From contig WBXJ01000168.1 in the NCBI GenBank assembly GCA_008933045.1, positions 1 through 6,276 of the forward strand: DNA of 6,276 nucleotides, written 5' to 3'. The DNA comes from Verrucomicrobiota bacterium. Lineage in GTDB: Bacteria > Verrucomicrobiota > Verrucomicrobiia > Limisphaerales > SXQI01. Shown piece after piece: positions 1 through 6,276 of this stretch. Position numbers and translations under genes: made by a program. The notes beneath the pieces were generated by a model, which was not told the DNA's origin, did not search any database, and saw only the letters and a program-made list of their open reading frames with translations. How positions within the stretch are numbered: the stretch's first letter is position 1; each line of letters begins with the position of its first letter.

Positions 1-727
1 AAGTCAGATAAAAAGCCGCCATCAAAGCCAAAAGCTTTTGCAACGACGCTAATCCAAAACTGCCTACGGTAAACGCCATGGCTCCCAACGCTCCTAGTGG
101 GGCGAATTTGACAATCAGTCCCATCATAGCAAAAAATATGCGCGAAACCGCATCAACCGCCTTTAGCACAGGCACCCCTGTCGGTCCAAGAAACGTGATT
201 GAAAACCCGGTAAGGATCGCAAGGAAAAGCACCTGCAACAGGTCCCCGGTGACAAAAGCCCCGCTGAACGTTGCTGGAATGATGTTCAGCAAAAAATCGG
301 TGGTGCTCAGGTCATGCGCTTTCTGCACATAGCCTTGTATCAGTTGGGGATCGAGGGTTGTGGGATCGACATTGAAGCCGGCCCCGGGTTGGAAGTAATT
401 CACCACCAGAAGACCGATCACCAAGGCGAGCGTCGAAACGACTTCAAAATAGAGAAGCGTTTTTATCCCGACCCGACCCACTTTCTTTAAATCTCTCAGC
501 GAGGCGATCCCATGCACAACGGTGCAAAACACAATGGGCGCGATGAGCATTTTGACCAAGCGGATAAACGCATCGCCAAAAGGTTTAAGCTGGATGCCAA
601 AGGTAGGATGGAAGTGGCCCAGCAAAACACCGAGAACAACTGCCGCGAGAACTTGGACATAAAGTATCCGGTGCAATTTCCAAGTGCGGCTAGCGATGGA
701 TGGCGGCGCGTTGATCACCCTTTCCAT
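1..727 (-). CDS. dctA: DctA-like C4-dicarboxylate:cation symporter, 3' end outside window
   Basis: This is the N-terminal 242 codons of an inner-membrane symporter of the DAACS family, read without a stop from the ATG at 725-727 to the window edge. By family, it would import succinate, fumarate, malate or related acids with protons or sodium. The sequence follows proteobacterial DctA closely: VQVLAAVVLGVLLGHF (24-39), KMLIAPIVFCTVVHGI (59-74), LLYFEVVSTLALVIGL (91-106), NYFQPGAGFNVDPTTLD (110-126), and FAPLGALGAMAFTVG (208-222). These cover the first half of the fold, with about five hydrophobic segments. The hairpin loops and the substrate- and cation-binding residues of the C-terminal half lie beyond the window, so substrate specificity cannot be checked. 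Compared with E. coli DctA (about 428 residues) the N-terminus is about 13 residues longer and polar. No clear ribosome binding site precedes the ATG. It follows the DUF3299 gene after 67 bp and has no obvious functional link to it. The family is near certain; DctA rather than GltP is favoured by the PGAGFNVDP stretch. Confidence 0.9.
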   Translation of the reverse strand, partial: MERVINAPPSIASRTWKLHRILYVQVLAAVVLGVLLGHFHPTFGIQLKPFGDAFIRLVKMLIAPIVFCTVVHGIASLRDLKKVGRVGIKTLLYFEVVSTLALVIGLLVVNYFQPGAGFNVDPTTLDPQLIQGYVQKAHDLSTTDFLLNIIPATFSGAFVTGDLLQVLFLAILTGFSITFLGPTGVPVLKAVDAVSRIFFAMMGLIVKFAPLGALGAMAFTVGSFGLASLQKLLALMAAFYLT

Positions 728-794
728 ACCGTGACGAAGGCGACTGAGAAAGTAAATTATCCGGAGGCGGCGCGCTCGGACGCACGGCTGACGA

Positions 795-1478
795 CTATTT
801 GGTTTCCTCCATCGTCACGCCTTCCATGCGATAGATGCCCGTCAAATAGCCATTCTCTCGAGTTTCCCCAACTTCAAGTGTTCCTTTGAGAGTCACCGGA
901 AGATCCATCACCGGTTTGACGCCTCCTCGAGTCATTTTGACCGAGACCCACTCATTGATCTTGGGCACCTTGCCGTAGCAGCACATTGATTGATCCCGCA
1001 TAATGAGCATTTCTGTGACTAGCCCTTTTTCAACTTTGAGGGGGAGCATAAAACCTTTGAGTGCGATGCTCTTCCGATTGAAAGCTTTGATGGTGGCAGG
1101 AATTTGATCAGGAACATTCGCCGCGTTGGTCGATGTCAACGTCGCATCACTCACCTCGTAAGGGAAGGAGGCAAGTTGGTCGAAGCTAAGAACCGAAAAC
1201 TCCGCCGTGGCCAGTGATTGCGCCACGACCGGAACTGCACTGGGTGAATTCGTTGCCAAAGTCACTTGAACCGTGGCGTTGGACGACGCCGATTGGGTCG
1301 CACGACGAATGGGTTGTCCGCGAATCGCGCTGCCAACGGGTTGGGTAGGTTTAGTTTCTGCAAACACTTCGGTCAGTTGACAGGTCAATGACACGAACAA
1401 ACTGAAGAAGAGAACTCTGACGAGTTCGTAACCCATGATCTCTCGAGTCAAGGGTGACATTGAATCAGGCAGACGCAT
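795..1478 (-). CDS. Exported DUF3299-domain protein
   Basis: This 227-residue protein of unknown function has a DUF3299 core. An N-terminal hydrophobic stretch (about 20-33, VRVLFFSLFVSL) ends in TEVFA-ETK, which fits signal peptidase I cleavage after A40, so it is probably periplasmic. Residues 41-95 form a Ser/Thr/Ala/Pro/Gln-rich linker. The conserved domain spans about 126-218: KSIALKGFMLPL (136-147), MCCYGKVP (165-172) with C166 and C167, MDLPVTLKGTLEVGE (191-205), and NGYLTGIYRMEGV (209-221). The Cys pair could bind metal, but this is not shown. The chosen ATG has AAGAG six bases upstream. An internal ATG at 1434-1436 would give a more standard 26-residue signal peptide and is a real alternative. 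The gene lies 56 bp after the permease gene with no evident terminator between, so it is probably co-transcribed with the ABC transporter. In other Gram-negative bacteria DUF3299 genes also sit beside such transporters (recalled, not searched). The domain call is fairly firm; the function is open. Confidence 0.8.
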   Translation of the reverse strand: MRLPDSMSPLTREIMGYELVRVLFFSLFVSLTCQLTEVFAETKPTQPVGSAIRGQPIRRATQSASSNATVQVTLATNSPSAVPVVAQSLATAEFSVLSFDQLASFPYEVSDATLTSTNAANVPDQIPATIKAFNRKSIALKGFMLPLKVEKGLVTEMLIMRDQSMCCYGKVPKINEWVSVKMTRGGVKPVMDLPVTLKGTLEVGETRENGYLTGIYRMEGVTMEETK

Positions 1479-1534
1479 AAAAAACTCTTAGCACAGCACT
1501 CTCACCAACGCGAGCCTGAACGCAGTCCGCAAAG

Positions 1535-2746
1535 TCAGGAAGTGGGAGACAGATTTTGCGCCACATCCACTCGACAAGCTTTCCATGCCGGAATTGTGCC
1601 AGCGAGCGCAGCCAAACTCACCATCACAAGCGGCCCCCACCAGAGCACAGAATGCCCCGCCCAACCTTCAAGAATGACTCCCACTTGCGTCCGAAGAATT
1701 CCACCCACTACCGCAAATATGCCGGCGGAGAACACAAGCCCAACCACCATCCCCACCGTCGCGATCACCGTCGCCTCCATTACAACCGCACTAAAAATTG
1801 TGAAACGCCGTGCCCCTAGTGCGCGAAGGATCGCGATTTCGCGGCGGCGTTCGTTCATCGAATTATAGGTGCTGGCGGTGACTGAGGCCACGGCCACCAC
1901 GGCCACCAATCCAGCGATCAGTTCCAAAATCCTGTCGAACCATCCGATCTTATCGAACAGTTGCGCCATGATCCTTCCAATCGGCCACGCCCACGTCAGG
2001 CGCGTGCCTTCTTTATTGTATTTCTGATCCAGTAGAAAACCCGCCGTCGCATTTCCCGCCTTGAGTTTAACTAGGACAGCACTCAATTCCTCGGCGGCCT
2101 TTTCAGTATGCCCCGTCATGAGTTGAAGTCCCTCCAGCGGAATCCAAACCACACGATCCGCCGGTGTGTTGGAGGGTTTTAGAATACCCACAACAACATA
2201 TTCATCCTCATGTTCGTGACCTTCAGCATAGTTTAGGCCATGCGAAGGATGGATACTATCCCCCGGTTTGAGACCCAGTTTATGGGCCGCAAAACTGCCT
2301 AGCACCGCCTCGCGATTGTTGGGATCAAAAAAACGGCCACCCGCTTCCACGACGTGTTGAAGTCCGGGTCTATATTCGCTCCGTGTAAAAAGTTCCAGAC
2401 TAGTCCCCACGACACGATGCCCTTTCACATTATCTCCAAGGGCCAAAGGCACCGCGAGCTCCACATGGGGATTCTTTTGAATTTCTGCGAAGTCCTCAAG
2501 GCGCAGATTTCCTGAAGATTCCTCCAAATGAAAAATACTGTTCATGACAAGTTGCAACTTGGAACCGCGCGCCCCAAGCACCGCGTCGAATCCTGCGTCC
2601 ATACCCGTAAACGTGCGACGCGTTTGATCCTGCAATATCCAAACCGAAAGCAACAATGCCCCTGCCAAGGCAATGGAGAACGCCGTCACACCGGTTGAAA
2701 ACGCATGCTGACGAAGACTCTTCCAGACGATTTGTAATAGACTCAT
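1535..2746 (-). CDS. ABC transporter permease, FtsX/MacB type
   Basis: This is the membrane subunit of an ABC transporter in the LolE/MacB/FtsX superfamily, 403 residues from the chosen ATG. Layout: TM1 at about 17-38, a large extracytoplasmic MacB-like domain at about 40-265, then three C-terminal helices at about 272-294, 316-349 and 367-388. The stretch NERRREIAILRALGA (298-312) is the usual cytoplasmic coupling region of FtsX-like permeases. AVLGARGSKLQLVMNSIFH (55-73) resembles a recurring signature of one subgroup of these permeases. The extracytoplasmic domain has a His/acid-rich patch at 166-183 (H166, H169, H177, H179 among several Glu/Asp), suggesting metal contact. The ATG at 2744-2746 overlaps the ATPase stop codon (ATGA), which favours it over the upstream in-frame GTG at 2770 that would add eight residues. 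A single four-helix permease presumably works as a homodimer with the adjacent ATPase. The substrate is unknown. Such permeases typically drive mechanical or extrusion work in the envelope rather than ordinary import. Confidence 0.88.
   Translation of the reverse strand: MSLLQIVWKSLRQHAFSTGVTAFSIALAGALLLSVWILQDQTRRTFTGMDAGFDAVLGARGSKLQLVMNSIFHLEESSGNLRLEDFAEIQKNPHVELAVPLALGDNVKGHRVVGTSLELFTRSEYRPGLQHVVEAGGRFFDPNNREAVLGSFAAHKLGLKPGDSIHPSHGLNYAEGHEHEDEYVVVGILKPSNTPADRVVWIPLEGLQLMTGHTEKAAEELSAVLVKLKAGNATAGFLLDQKYNKEGTRLTWAWPIGRIMAQLFDKIGWFDRILELIAGLVAVVAVASVTASTYNSMNERRREIAILRALGARRFTIFSAVVMEATVIATVGMVVGLVFSAGIFAVVGGILRTQVGVILEGWAGHSVLWWGPLVMVSLAALAGTIPAWKACRVDVAQNLSPTS
2743..2746 (-). other. 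ATGA stop/start overlap of ATPase and permease genes
   Basis: On the minus strand the four bases ATGA contain both the permease start (ATG) and the ATPase stop (TGA). This arrangement usually reflects translational coupling and roughly equal synthesis of two subunits of one complex. A weak GGGA seven bases before the ATG could act as a ribosome binding site. The overlap is what decides the permease start over the upstream GTG. Confidence 0.8.
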
Positions 2747-3429
2747 AACGCGATCCCAGAAACGGCGCACGCTCGGTTGAGTTCGTGGAAATCGAGCCTC
2801 TCATCAAACTGACTGAGCATCGTTGGATCATGACTCACCCAGAGCAGCGCGGTGCTTTCTTCTCGGCAAATCTCCCGCACTAACCGCAACGCGGCAGCCG
2901 CATGCACTGTATCTAGATTGCCAGTAGGCTCGTCAGCCAGCACAAGTTTTGGACGGTTAGCCAGTGCCCGAGCCACAGCCACACGTTGCTGTTGGCCTAC
3001 GGAAAGTTGGCGCGGGTAATAGTCCATCCGATTCGCCAACCCCATCCGCTCCAATAATTGGCGTGCGCGACCTCGATCCGGCCCGGGGCCAAAACTCATC
3101 CCCAACAGGACATTCTCCAAACAAGTATACCCTTGGAGTAAATTGAATGTCTGGAAAATGGTGCCGATTTTGGTGGCACGCAGACGATCCCGATCCGAGC
3201 TCGAAAGTGTCGTCATCTCGATTCCGTCCAAGGTGATCCGTCCCGAATCCGCGCTGAGGATTCCGGAAATTAAATGCAGAAAAGTCGTTTTGCCTGAACC
3301 GCTCGATCCGCGCAAAGCCACTTCCTGTCCGGCCTGAATAGAAAAACGCGGCACATCCACCACGCAAGTGGACTTGCCCTCCGGATCCACAAACCGTTTC
3401 TGAAGCTCCGTGATGTTGAGGAGTAGCAT
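2743..3429 (-). CDS. ABC transporter ATP-binding protein, LolD/MacB type
   Basis: This 228-residue cytoplasmic ATPase subunit would power the permease encoded immediately downstream. All nucleotide-binding motifs are present: Walker A GSSGSGKT (41-48), Q-loop at Q93 in IFQTFNLLQGYTCLENV, signature LSVGQQQRVAVARAL (142-156), Walker B LVLADEPTGNLD (162-173) and H-loop H200 in VSHD. Length and the NLLQGYTCLENV and ADEPTGNLD wording match the LolD/MacB/FtsE branch, whose members partner single FtsX-like permeases. Its TGA stop overlaps the permease ATG by four bases, indicating translational coupling. The start is taken as the ATG at 3427-3429; a TTG three codons upstream (3436-3438) is possible. 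Neither has a visible ribosome binding site. It begins 46 bp after pgpA, so it may be read from the upstream lipid operon or from its own promoter; I could not recognise a clear one. Naming it lolD would be unsafe because there is only one permease and a DUF3299 partner. Confidence 0.93.
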   Translation of the reverse strand: MLLLNITELQKRFVDPEGKSTCVVDVPRFSIQAGQEVALRGSSGSGKTTFLHLISGILSADSGRITLDGIEMTTLSSSDRDRLRATKIGTIFQTFNLLQGYTCLENVLLGMSFGPGPDRGRARQLLERMGLANRMDYYPRQLSVGQQQRVAVARALANRPKLVLADEPTGNLDTVHAAAALRLVREICREESTALLWVSHDPTMLSQFDERLDFHELNRACAVSGIAL

Positions 3430-3475
3430 GAGTGGCAAGTTCGAGAGTTAAGAGTGTAAAACCTTCACAAAATAA

Positions 3476-3988
3476 TCAGCGCATTACATTCAACCAAACC
3501 ACCATCACCACATTCACGTAGACCGCAGCCAACAGATCATCCACCGTGATTCCCCAACCCCCGGGAAGCTTTTGGCTCACACCCACTGGCCAAGGCTTGA
3601 TCACATCAAAAAAACGAAACAGCAAAAATACCATCCCTAACCCCAGCGCATGATGACTCAACAATTCAGCACCCGAAATCAATTGCACCGGCGACTTCAG
3701 AACCAGAGCTAATCCAGCGATAGGCAACGCGATAATTTCATCAATCACGACCGACCCAGGATCCGATTTCCCCAACAGTTTTTCTGCGCGACCAGCAGTC
3801 AAAATGCTGACGGGAATACTCAGGACGATCCCGCAGAGATAAAGAACTAGGCTCCCCGGCCAAGCGAGCAGCAACAGCCACGCGATTCCTAACACCGATC
3901 CGAAGGTTCCGGGGGCCACGGGAATACGCCCCACCCAAAACCCTTGCGCAATCCAAAGCACCAACCGGTCTCGTCGCAACAGTTGCAT
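3476..3988 (-). CDS. pgpA: Phosphatidylglycerophosphatase A
   Basis: The 170-residue inner-membrane enzyme removes the phosphate from phosphatidylglycerophosphate to give phosphatidylglycerol, acting directly after PgsA. Family landmarks are all visible: IPVAPGTFGSVLG (22-34), DPGSVVIDE (76-84), FRFFDVIKPWPVG (124-136) and GGWGITVDDLLAAVY (143-157). The acidic residues in the VIDE and VDD motifs are the expected metal-binding and catalytic positions. Three or four hydrophobic segments surround these motifs, as in the family, and the length is close to E. coli PgpA (about 170). Small differences are Ala where many members have Gly shortly after VIDE, and Trp where E. coli has Met in GGMGI. The gene starts 15 bp after the pgsA stop with only a weak upstream GAG, so it is almost certainly in the same transcript. 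Confidence 0.95.
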   Translation of the reverse strand: MQLLRRDRLVLWIAQGFWVGRIPVAPGTFGSVLGIAWLLLLAWPGSLVLYLCGIVLSIPVSILTAGRAEKLLGKSDPGSVVIDEIIALPIAGLALVLKSPVQLISGAELLSHHALGLGMVFLLFRFFDVIKPWPVGVSQKLPGGWGITVDDLLAAVYVNVVMVVWLNVMR

Positions 3989-4003
3989 TCTAAAGCTCGA
4001 ATC

Positions 4004-4576
4004 TTAGAGGTCCTGTAAAAATATCTGACGATTCTTCCACAGATAGGCACTGCCCGAAAACACCGTCAGCACTAACGCCATCCACACCGCGACTGTAGAA
4101 AACTCCGCAACCCACGGGCTAAAACCCACCGTGATCGCCATCGGCCACTCGGGCAAGCTTGCCGTCACTAAAATCGCGATGATTGCCGTAATCTGCGAAA
4201 TTGTTTTGTGTTTGCCGTAGCCTTCCGCAGCAAGCACCTGATGTTTGGAAGCCGCCAGCATGCGTAATCCCGTGATACCCAGCTCGCGAGCCACGATAAC
4301 GACCACCATCCACGCCGGCATAAAACCCCGCTCCACAAATGCGATAAACGCTGAACACACCAGAATTTTATCTGCCAGCGGATCCATCAGTATTCCAAAA
4401 TTGGTAATCAAGTTTCGCTCGCGGGCAATCTTACCATCGAAATAATCCGTCACACTCGCGATAATAAACAGCACCAACGCAATGGTGTCTGCGTAGCGCA
4501 CCCGCGCAAAAATCACCGCCAAAAAAATAGCCGTCAACACGAACCGACCCACCGTTAATTTATTTGGGAGATTCAT
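4004..4576 (-). CDS. pgsA: CDP-diacylglycerol-glycerol-3-phosphate 3-phosphatidyltransferase
   Basis: This 190-residue membrane enzyme joins CDP-diacylglycerol and glycerol 3-phosphate to make phosphatidylglycerophosphate, the committed step to phosphatidylglycerol and cardiolipin. The CDP-alcohol phosphatidyltransferase motif DG-x2-AR-x8-G-x3-D-x3-D is perfect: D47, G48, A51, R52, G61, D65 and D69, with D44 just before. Other PgsA-like features are PNKLTVGR at the N-terminus (4-11), ARELGITGLRMLAA (96-109) and GKHKTISQITAI (121-132). About six hydrophobic segments are seen. Length is usual for the family. The ATG lies 10 bp after the rimO stop and the pgpA gene follows 15 bp downstream, so the next enzyme of the pathway is co-encoded. 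The N-terminal match and PgpA adjacency make PgsA much more likely than a cardiolipin or phosphatidylserine synthase of the same superfamily. Confidence 0.95.
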   Translation of the reverse strand: MNLPNKLTVGRFVLTAIFLAVIFARVRYADTIALVLFIIASVTDYFDGKIARERNLITNFGILMDPLADKILVCSAFIAFVERGFMPAWMVVVIVARELGITGLRMLAASKHQVLAAEGYGKHKTISQITAIIAILVTASLPEWPMAITVGFSPWVAEFSTVAVWMALVLTVFSGSAYLWKNRQIFLQDL

Positions 4577-4586
4577 TCCGTAACGA

Positions 4587-6263
4587 TCACACAGGTGTGG
4601 CGATCAAATCATAATCCGTGTGCCCCACAATTTTGACCCGCGCAAATTCACCCACCGTAAGTTTCGTCCCTTGCACATAAACCCGCCCATCAATGTCCGG
4701 AGCGTCAGCCGCACTTCTGGCCAGCAGATATTTGCCTTTTAAAGCAGGTGCCACGGTTTCGCCGCCTCGCACCAAACCATGCTCCCAAGAACTTACCTGA
4801 GCCGAATTGAGTTCCTTCGTGCTCGCAATTTTTTCCACCAACACCTCGATCTCACGACCTACAAACGCCGTCGCCACTTCACGGGCCACCTCTAATTGCG
4901 CTGCCATCGCACGATCCCGTCGCTTTTGTTTGACCTTATCTGGCACCTGATTCGCCATGGTCCCTGCACGCGTCCCGTCCTCATGCGAATACGTAAAAAT
5001 CCCCAAGCGTTCAAACTTCGTGGCACGAATGAACTCCAACAACGTTTCAAAATACTCCTCCGTCTCACCGGGGAAGCCCACGATAAACGTCGTCCGAATT
5101 GCCAACCCCGGAATGCCAGCACGAATCCGCGCGATCAGATCCACAATATATTGCTGCGATGTTTCACGCCTCATTCGCTCAAGCATCGTCTGATGAATAT
5201 GTTGAAGCGGAATGTCGATATACCGCGCCACCTTGGGACAAGCCGCGATGGTCGCAATCAATTCATCCGTCCAGTGCGCAGGATGTGTATAGAGTAACCG
5301 AATCCAAAAATCCCCCGGCAACCCATTCAACTCACGGATCAACGTCCCCAGCGTCACGGCATCTGCGGGTAATGCTTTTGCAGCAGCTTTGAATTTATCC
5401 GGCGCCGAGATCGAGCCGGTCCGATTCGGACGCAGATCCAATCCGTAATAGGTCGAATCCTGAGAAATTAAATTCAACTCCTTCACTCCCTGCGCCAACA
5501 ACTGCTTCGCCTCCGCGACAATATCTGTCTGCGCCCGACTTCGATGCGAACCACGCATCCGAGGAATAATACAGAACGAACACGGATGATTGCAGCCCTC
5601 TGCAATCTTCACGTAAGCAAAATGATTCGGAGTCAGGCGAAAGCGGGGCGTCTGATAATCTGGGATGTAAACGGGCCGCGCCGTGACATCAAACACGGGA
5701 GGTGCCGCCACCACCTTGGTCTGGTTAAATTTTACCGTTCCCCGCAACGAACCCGCTTCGCCCTCTGTTTGGGGCTTTGTTGCGTCCAAAGACGCGAGTT
5801 GTTGGGCCACCTTAGATTTGCGCCCAGCGGGTTTCGCCGTCGCTCTTGAAGCCAAGCGTTCCGTGCGATGCTCCAAAGCGCGTTGCACAATTTGTGACAC
5901 CTCTGCCACTTGATCAATCCCCATGAACGCGTCCACCTCCGGCAACAACTTCGGCAATTCATCACGAAACCGCTGCGGCAAACATCCCGACACCACCAGA
6001 CCCTGCCCCCGATTATGCGCCTCCCGCACCTCGGACGATTCCAAGATCGTGTCCACGCTTTCCTCCTGTGCAGCATCAATAAACGAACACGTATTGATAA
6101 TCACGACATCCGCCTGCTTGGCGTCGTTGGTGATTTCGATGCCGTCCTTCATTAGGGAACCAAGCATGATCTCGGCATCGACAAGGTTCTTGGCACATCC
6201 GAGGGAGATCAAACCGACTCGAACAGGACGTTTTTCAGTGATGGGGGAGTTTTTCACAGACAC
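4587..6263 (-). CDS. rimO: Ribosomal protein S12 methylthiotransferase RimO (long form)
   Basis: RimO is a radical-SAM enzyme that methylthiolates an aspartate of ribosomal protein S12. Domains in order: UPF0004 (about 14-130) with SLGCAKNLVDAE and cluster cysteines C23, C59 and C94; radical SAM core with C224, C228 and C231 in EGCNHPCSFCIIPRMRGS; C-terminal TRAM domain (about 468-558) ending ADAPDIDG and YDLIATPV. SLGCAKNLVD and the TRAM ending distinguish it from MiaB. At 558 residues it is over 100 longer than E. coli RimO (about 440). The excess falls in three places: a basic, Ala/Lys-rich stretch before the radical SAM core (about 135-200), one after YYGLDL (about 281-302) and one inside the TRAM domain (about 480-512). 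The start used is GTG at 6261-6263; another GTG is two codons in. The frame stays open to the window edge, so the true start could lie further upstream. No ribosome binding site is visible in the 13 upstream bases. It is the first gene in the window and is followed 10 bp later by pgsA. Confidence 0.95.
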   Translation of the reverse strand: MSVKNSPITEKRPVRVGLISLGCAKNLVDAEIMLGSLMKDGIEITNDAKQADVVIINTCSFIDAAQEESVDTILESSEVREAHNRGQGLVVSGCLPQRFRDELPKLLPEVDAFMGIDQVAEVSQIVQRALEHRTERLASRATAKPAGRKSKVAQQLASLDATKPQTEGEAGSLRGTVKFNQTKVVAAPPVFDVTARPVYIPDYQTPRFRLTPNHFAYVKIAEGCNHPCSFCIIPRMRGSHRSRAQTDIVAEAKQLLAQGVKELNLISQDSTYYGLDLRPNRTGSISAPDKFKAAAKALPADAVTLGTLIRELNGLPGDFWIRLLYTHPAHWTDELIATIAACPKVARYIDIPLQHIHQTMLERMRRETSQQYIVDLIARIRAGIPGLAIRTTFIVGFPGETEEYFETLLEFIRATKFERLGIFTYSHEDGTRAGTMANQVPDKVKQKRRDRAMAAQLEVAREVATAFVGREIEVLVEKIASTKELNSAQVSSWEHGLVRGGETVAPALKGKYLLARSAADAPDIDGRVYVQGTKLTVGEFARVKIVGHTDYDLIATPV

Positions 6264-6276
6264 AAATACAGGTTTC

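Noticed and set aside
728..794. Possible dctA promoter (TAATTT-like element near 742-749)
   Set aside because: No matching -35 element at the right distance, and AT-rich hexamers like this occur by chance.
512..889. Plus-strand open frame of 125 codons
   Set aside because: It lies opposite the dctA N-terminus and the end of the DUF3299 gene, both with clear family motifs. Its translation shows no domain-like pattern.
1371..1388. Lipobox in the DUF3299 signal sequence (SLTC)
   Set aside because: Thr at the -1 position is a poor fit to lipoprotein signal peptidase sites. The downstream VFA-E site fits signal peptidase I better.
1479..1534. Possible terminator between permease and DUF3299 genes
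   Set aside because: No stable hairpin followed by a T-run could be built by eye; the T-run before the DUF3299 ATG has no stem in front of it.
1542..1868. Plus-strand open frames opposite the permease C-terminus
   Set aside because: Low-complexity Pro/His/Arg/Thr translations are typical of antisense reading of a membrane-protein gene.
1880..1915. Short repeated GCCAC units
   Set aside because: They encode an Ala/Val-rich transmembrane stretch of the permease and are explained by composition.
2496..2831. Minus-strand open frame of 111 codons across the ATPase/permease junction
   Set aside because: It is an alternative frame over two well-supported genes that are joined by a normal ATGA overlap, with no recognisable protein features.

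Overview
All seven genes recognised in this 6.3 kb window lie on the minus strand and are tightly packed; the longest spacer between them is 67 bp. Base composition looks close to half G+C. Convincing Shine-Dalgarno sequences are scarce. The RimO protein is unusually long, and the ABC permease and DUF3299 protein are of a type found in many environmental Gram-negative bacteria. Together these suggest a Gram-negative bacterium, possibly of the Verrucomicrobia/PVC group. That placement is a guess from protein style, not from a marker gene.

In transcription order (right to left), the first block is housekeeping. rimO (ribosomal protein S12 methylthiotransferase, 4587-6263) is followed after 9-10 bp by pgsA (phosphatidylglycerophosphate synthase, 4004-4576). 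After 15 bp comes pgpA (phosphatidylglycerophosphatase A, 3476-3988). PgsA and PgpA catalyse the two consecutive steps from CDP-diacylglycerol to phosphatidylglycerol, so their adjacency is a pathway cluster.

The second block starts 46 bp further on. It holds an ABC-transporter ATPase of the LolD/MacB type (2743-3429), an FtsX/MacB-type permease (1535-2746) joined to it by a 4-nt ATGA overlap, and, 56 bp later, an exported DUF3299 protein (795-1478). The permease carries a His/Glu-rich segment in its large extracytoplasmic domain, and the DUF3299 protein has a Cys-Cys-Tyr-Gly motif. The set recalls, from memory, the Zrg-type zinc-linked transporters of Vibrio. A metal-related envelope function is therefore the leading hypothesis, though not proven.

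The third element is the N-terminal 242 codons of a DctA-like C4-dicarboxylate:cation symporter (1-727), which runs off the left edge of the window.

I saw no RNA gene, mobile element, CRISPR array, convincing terminator or strong promoter. The ordinary parts are well explained. The parts worth a second look are the ABC/DUF3299 cassette and three insertions in RimO.
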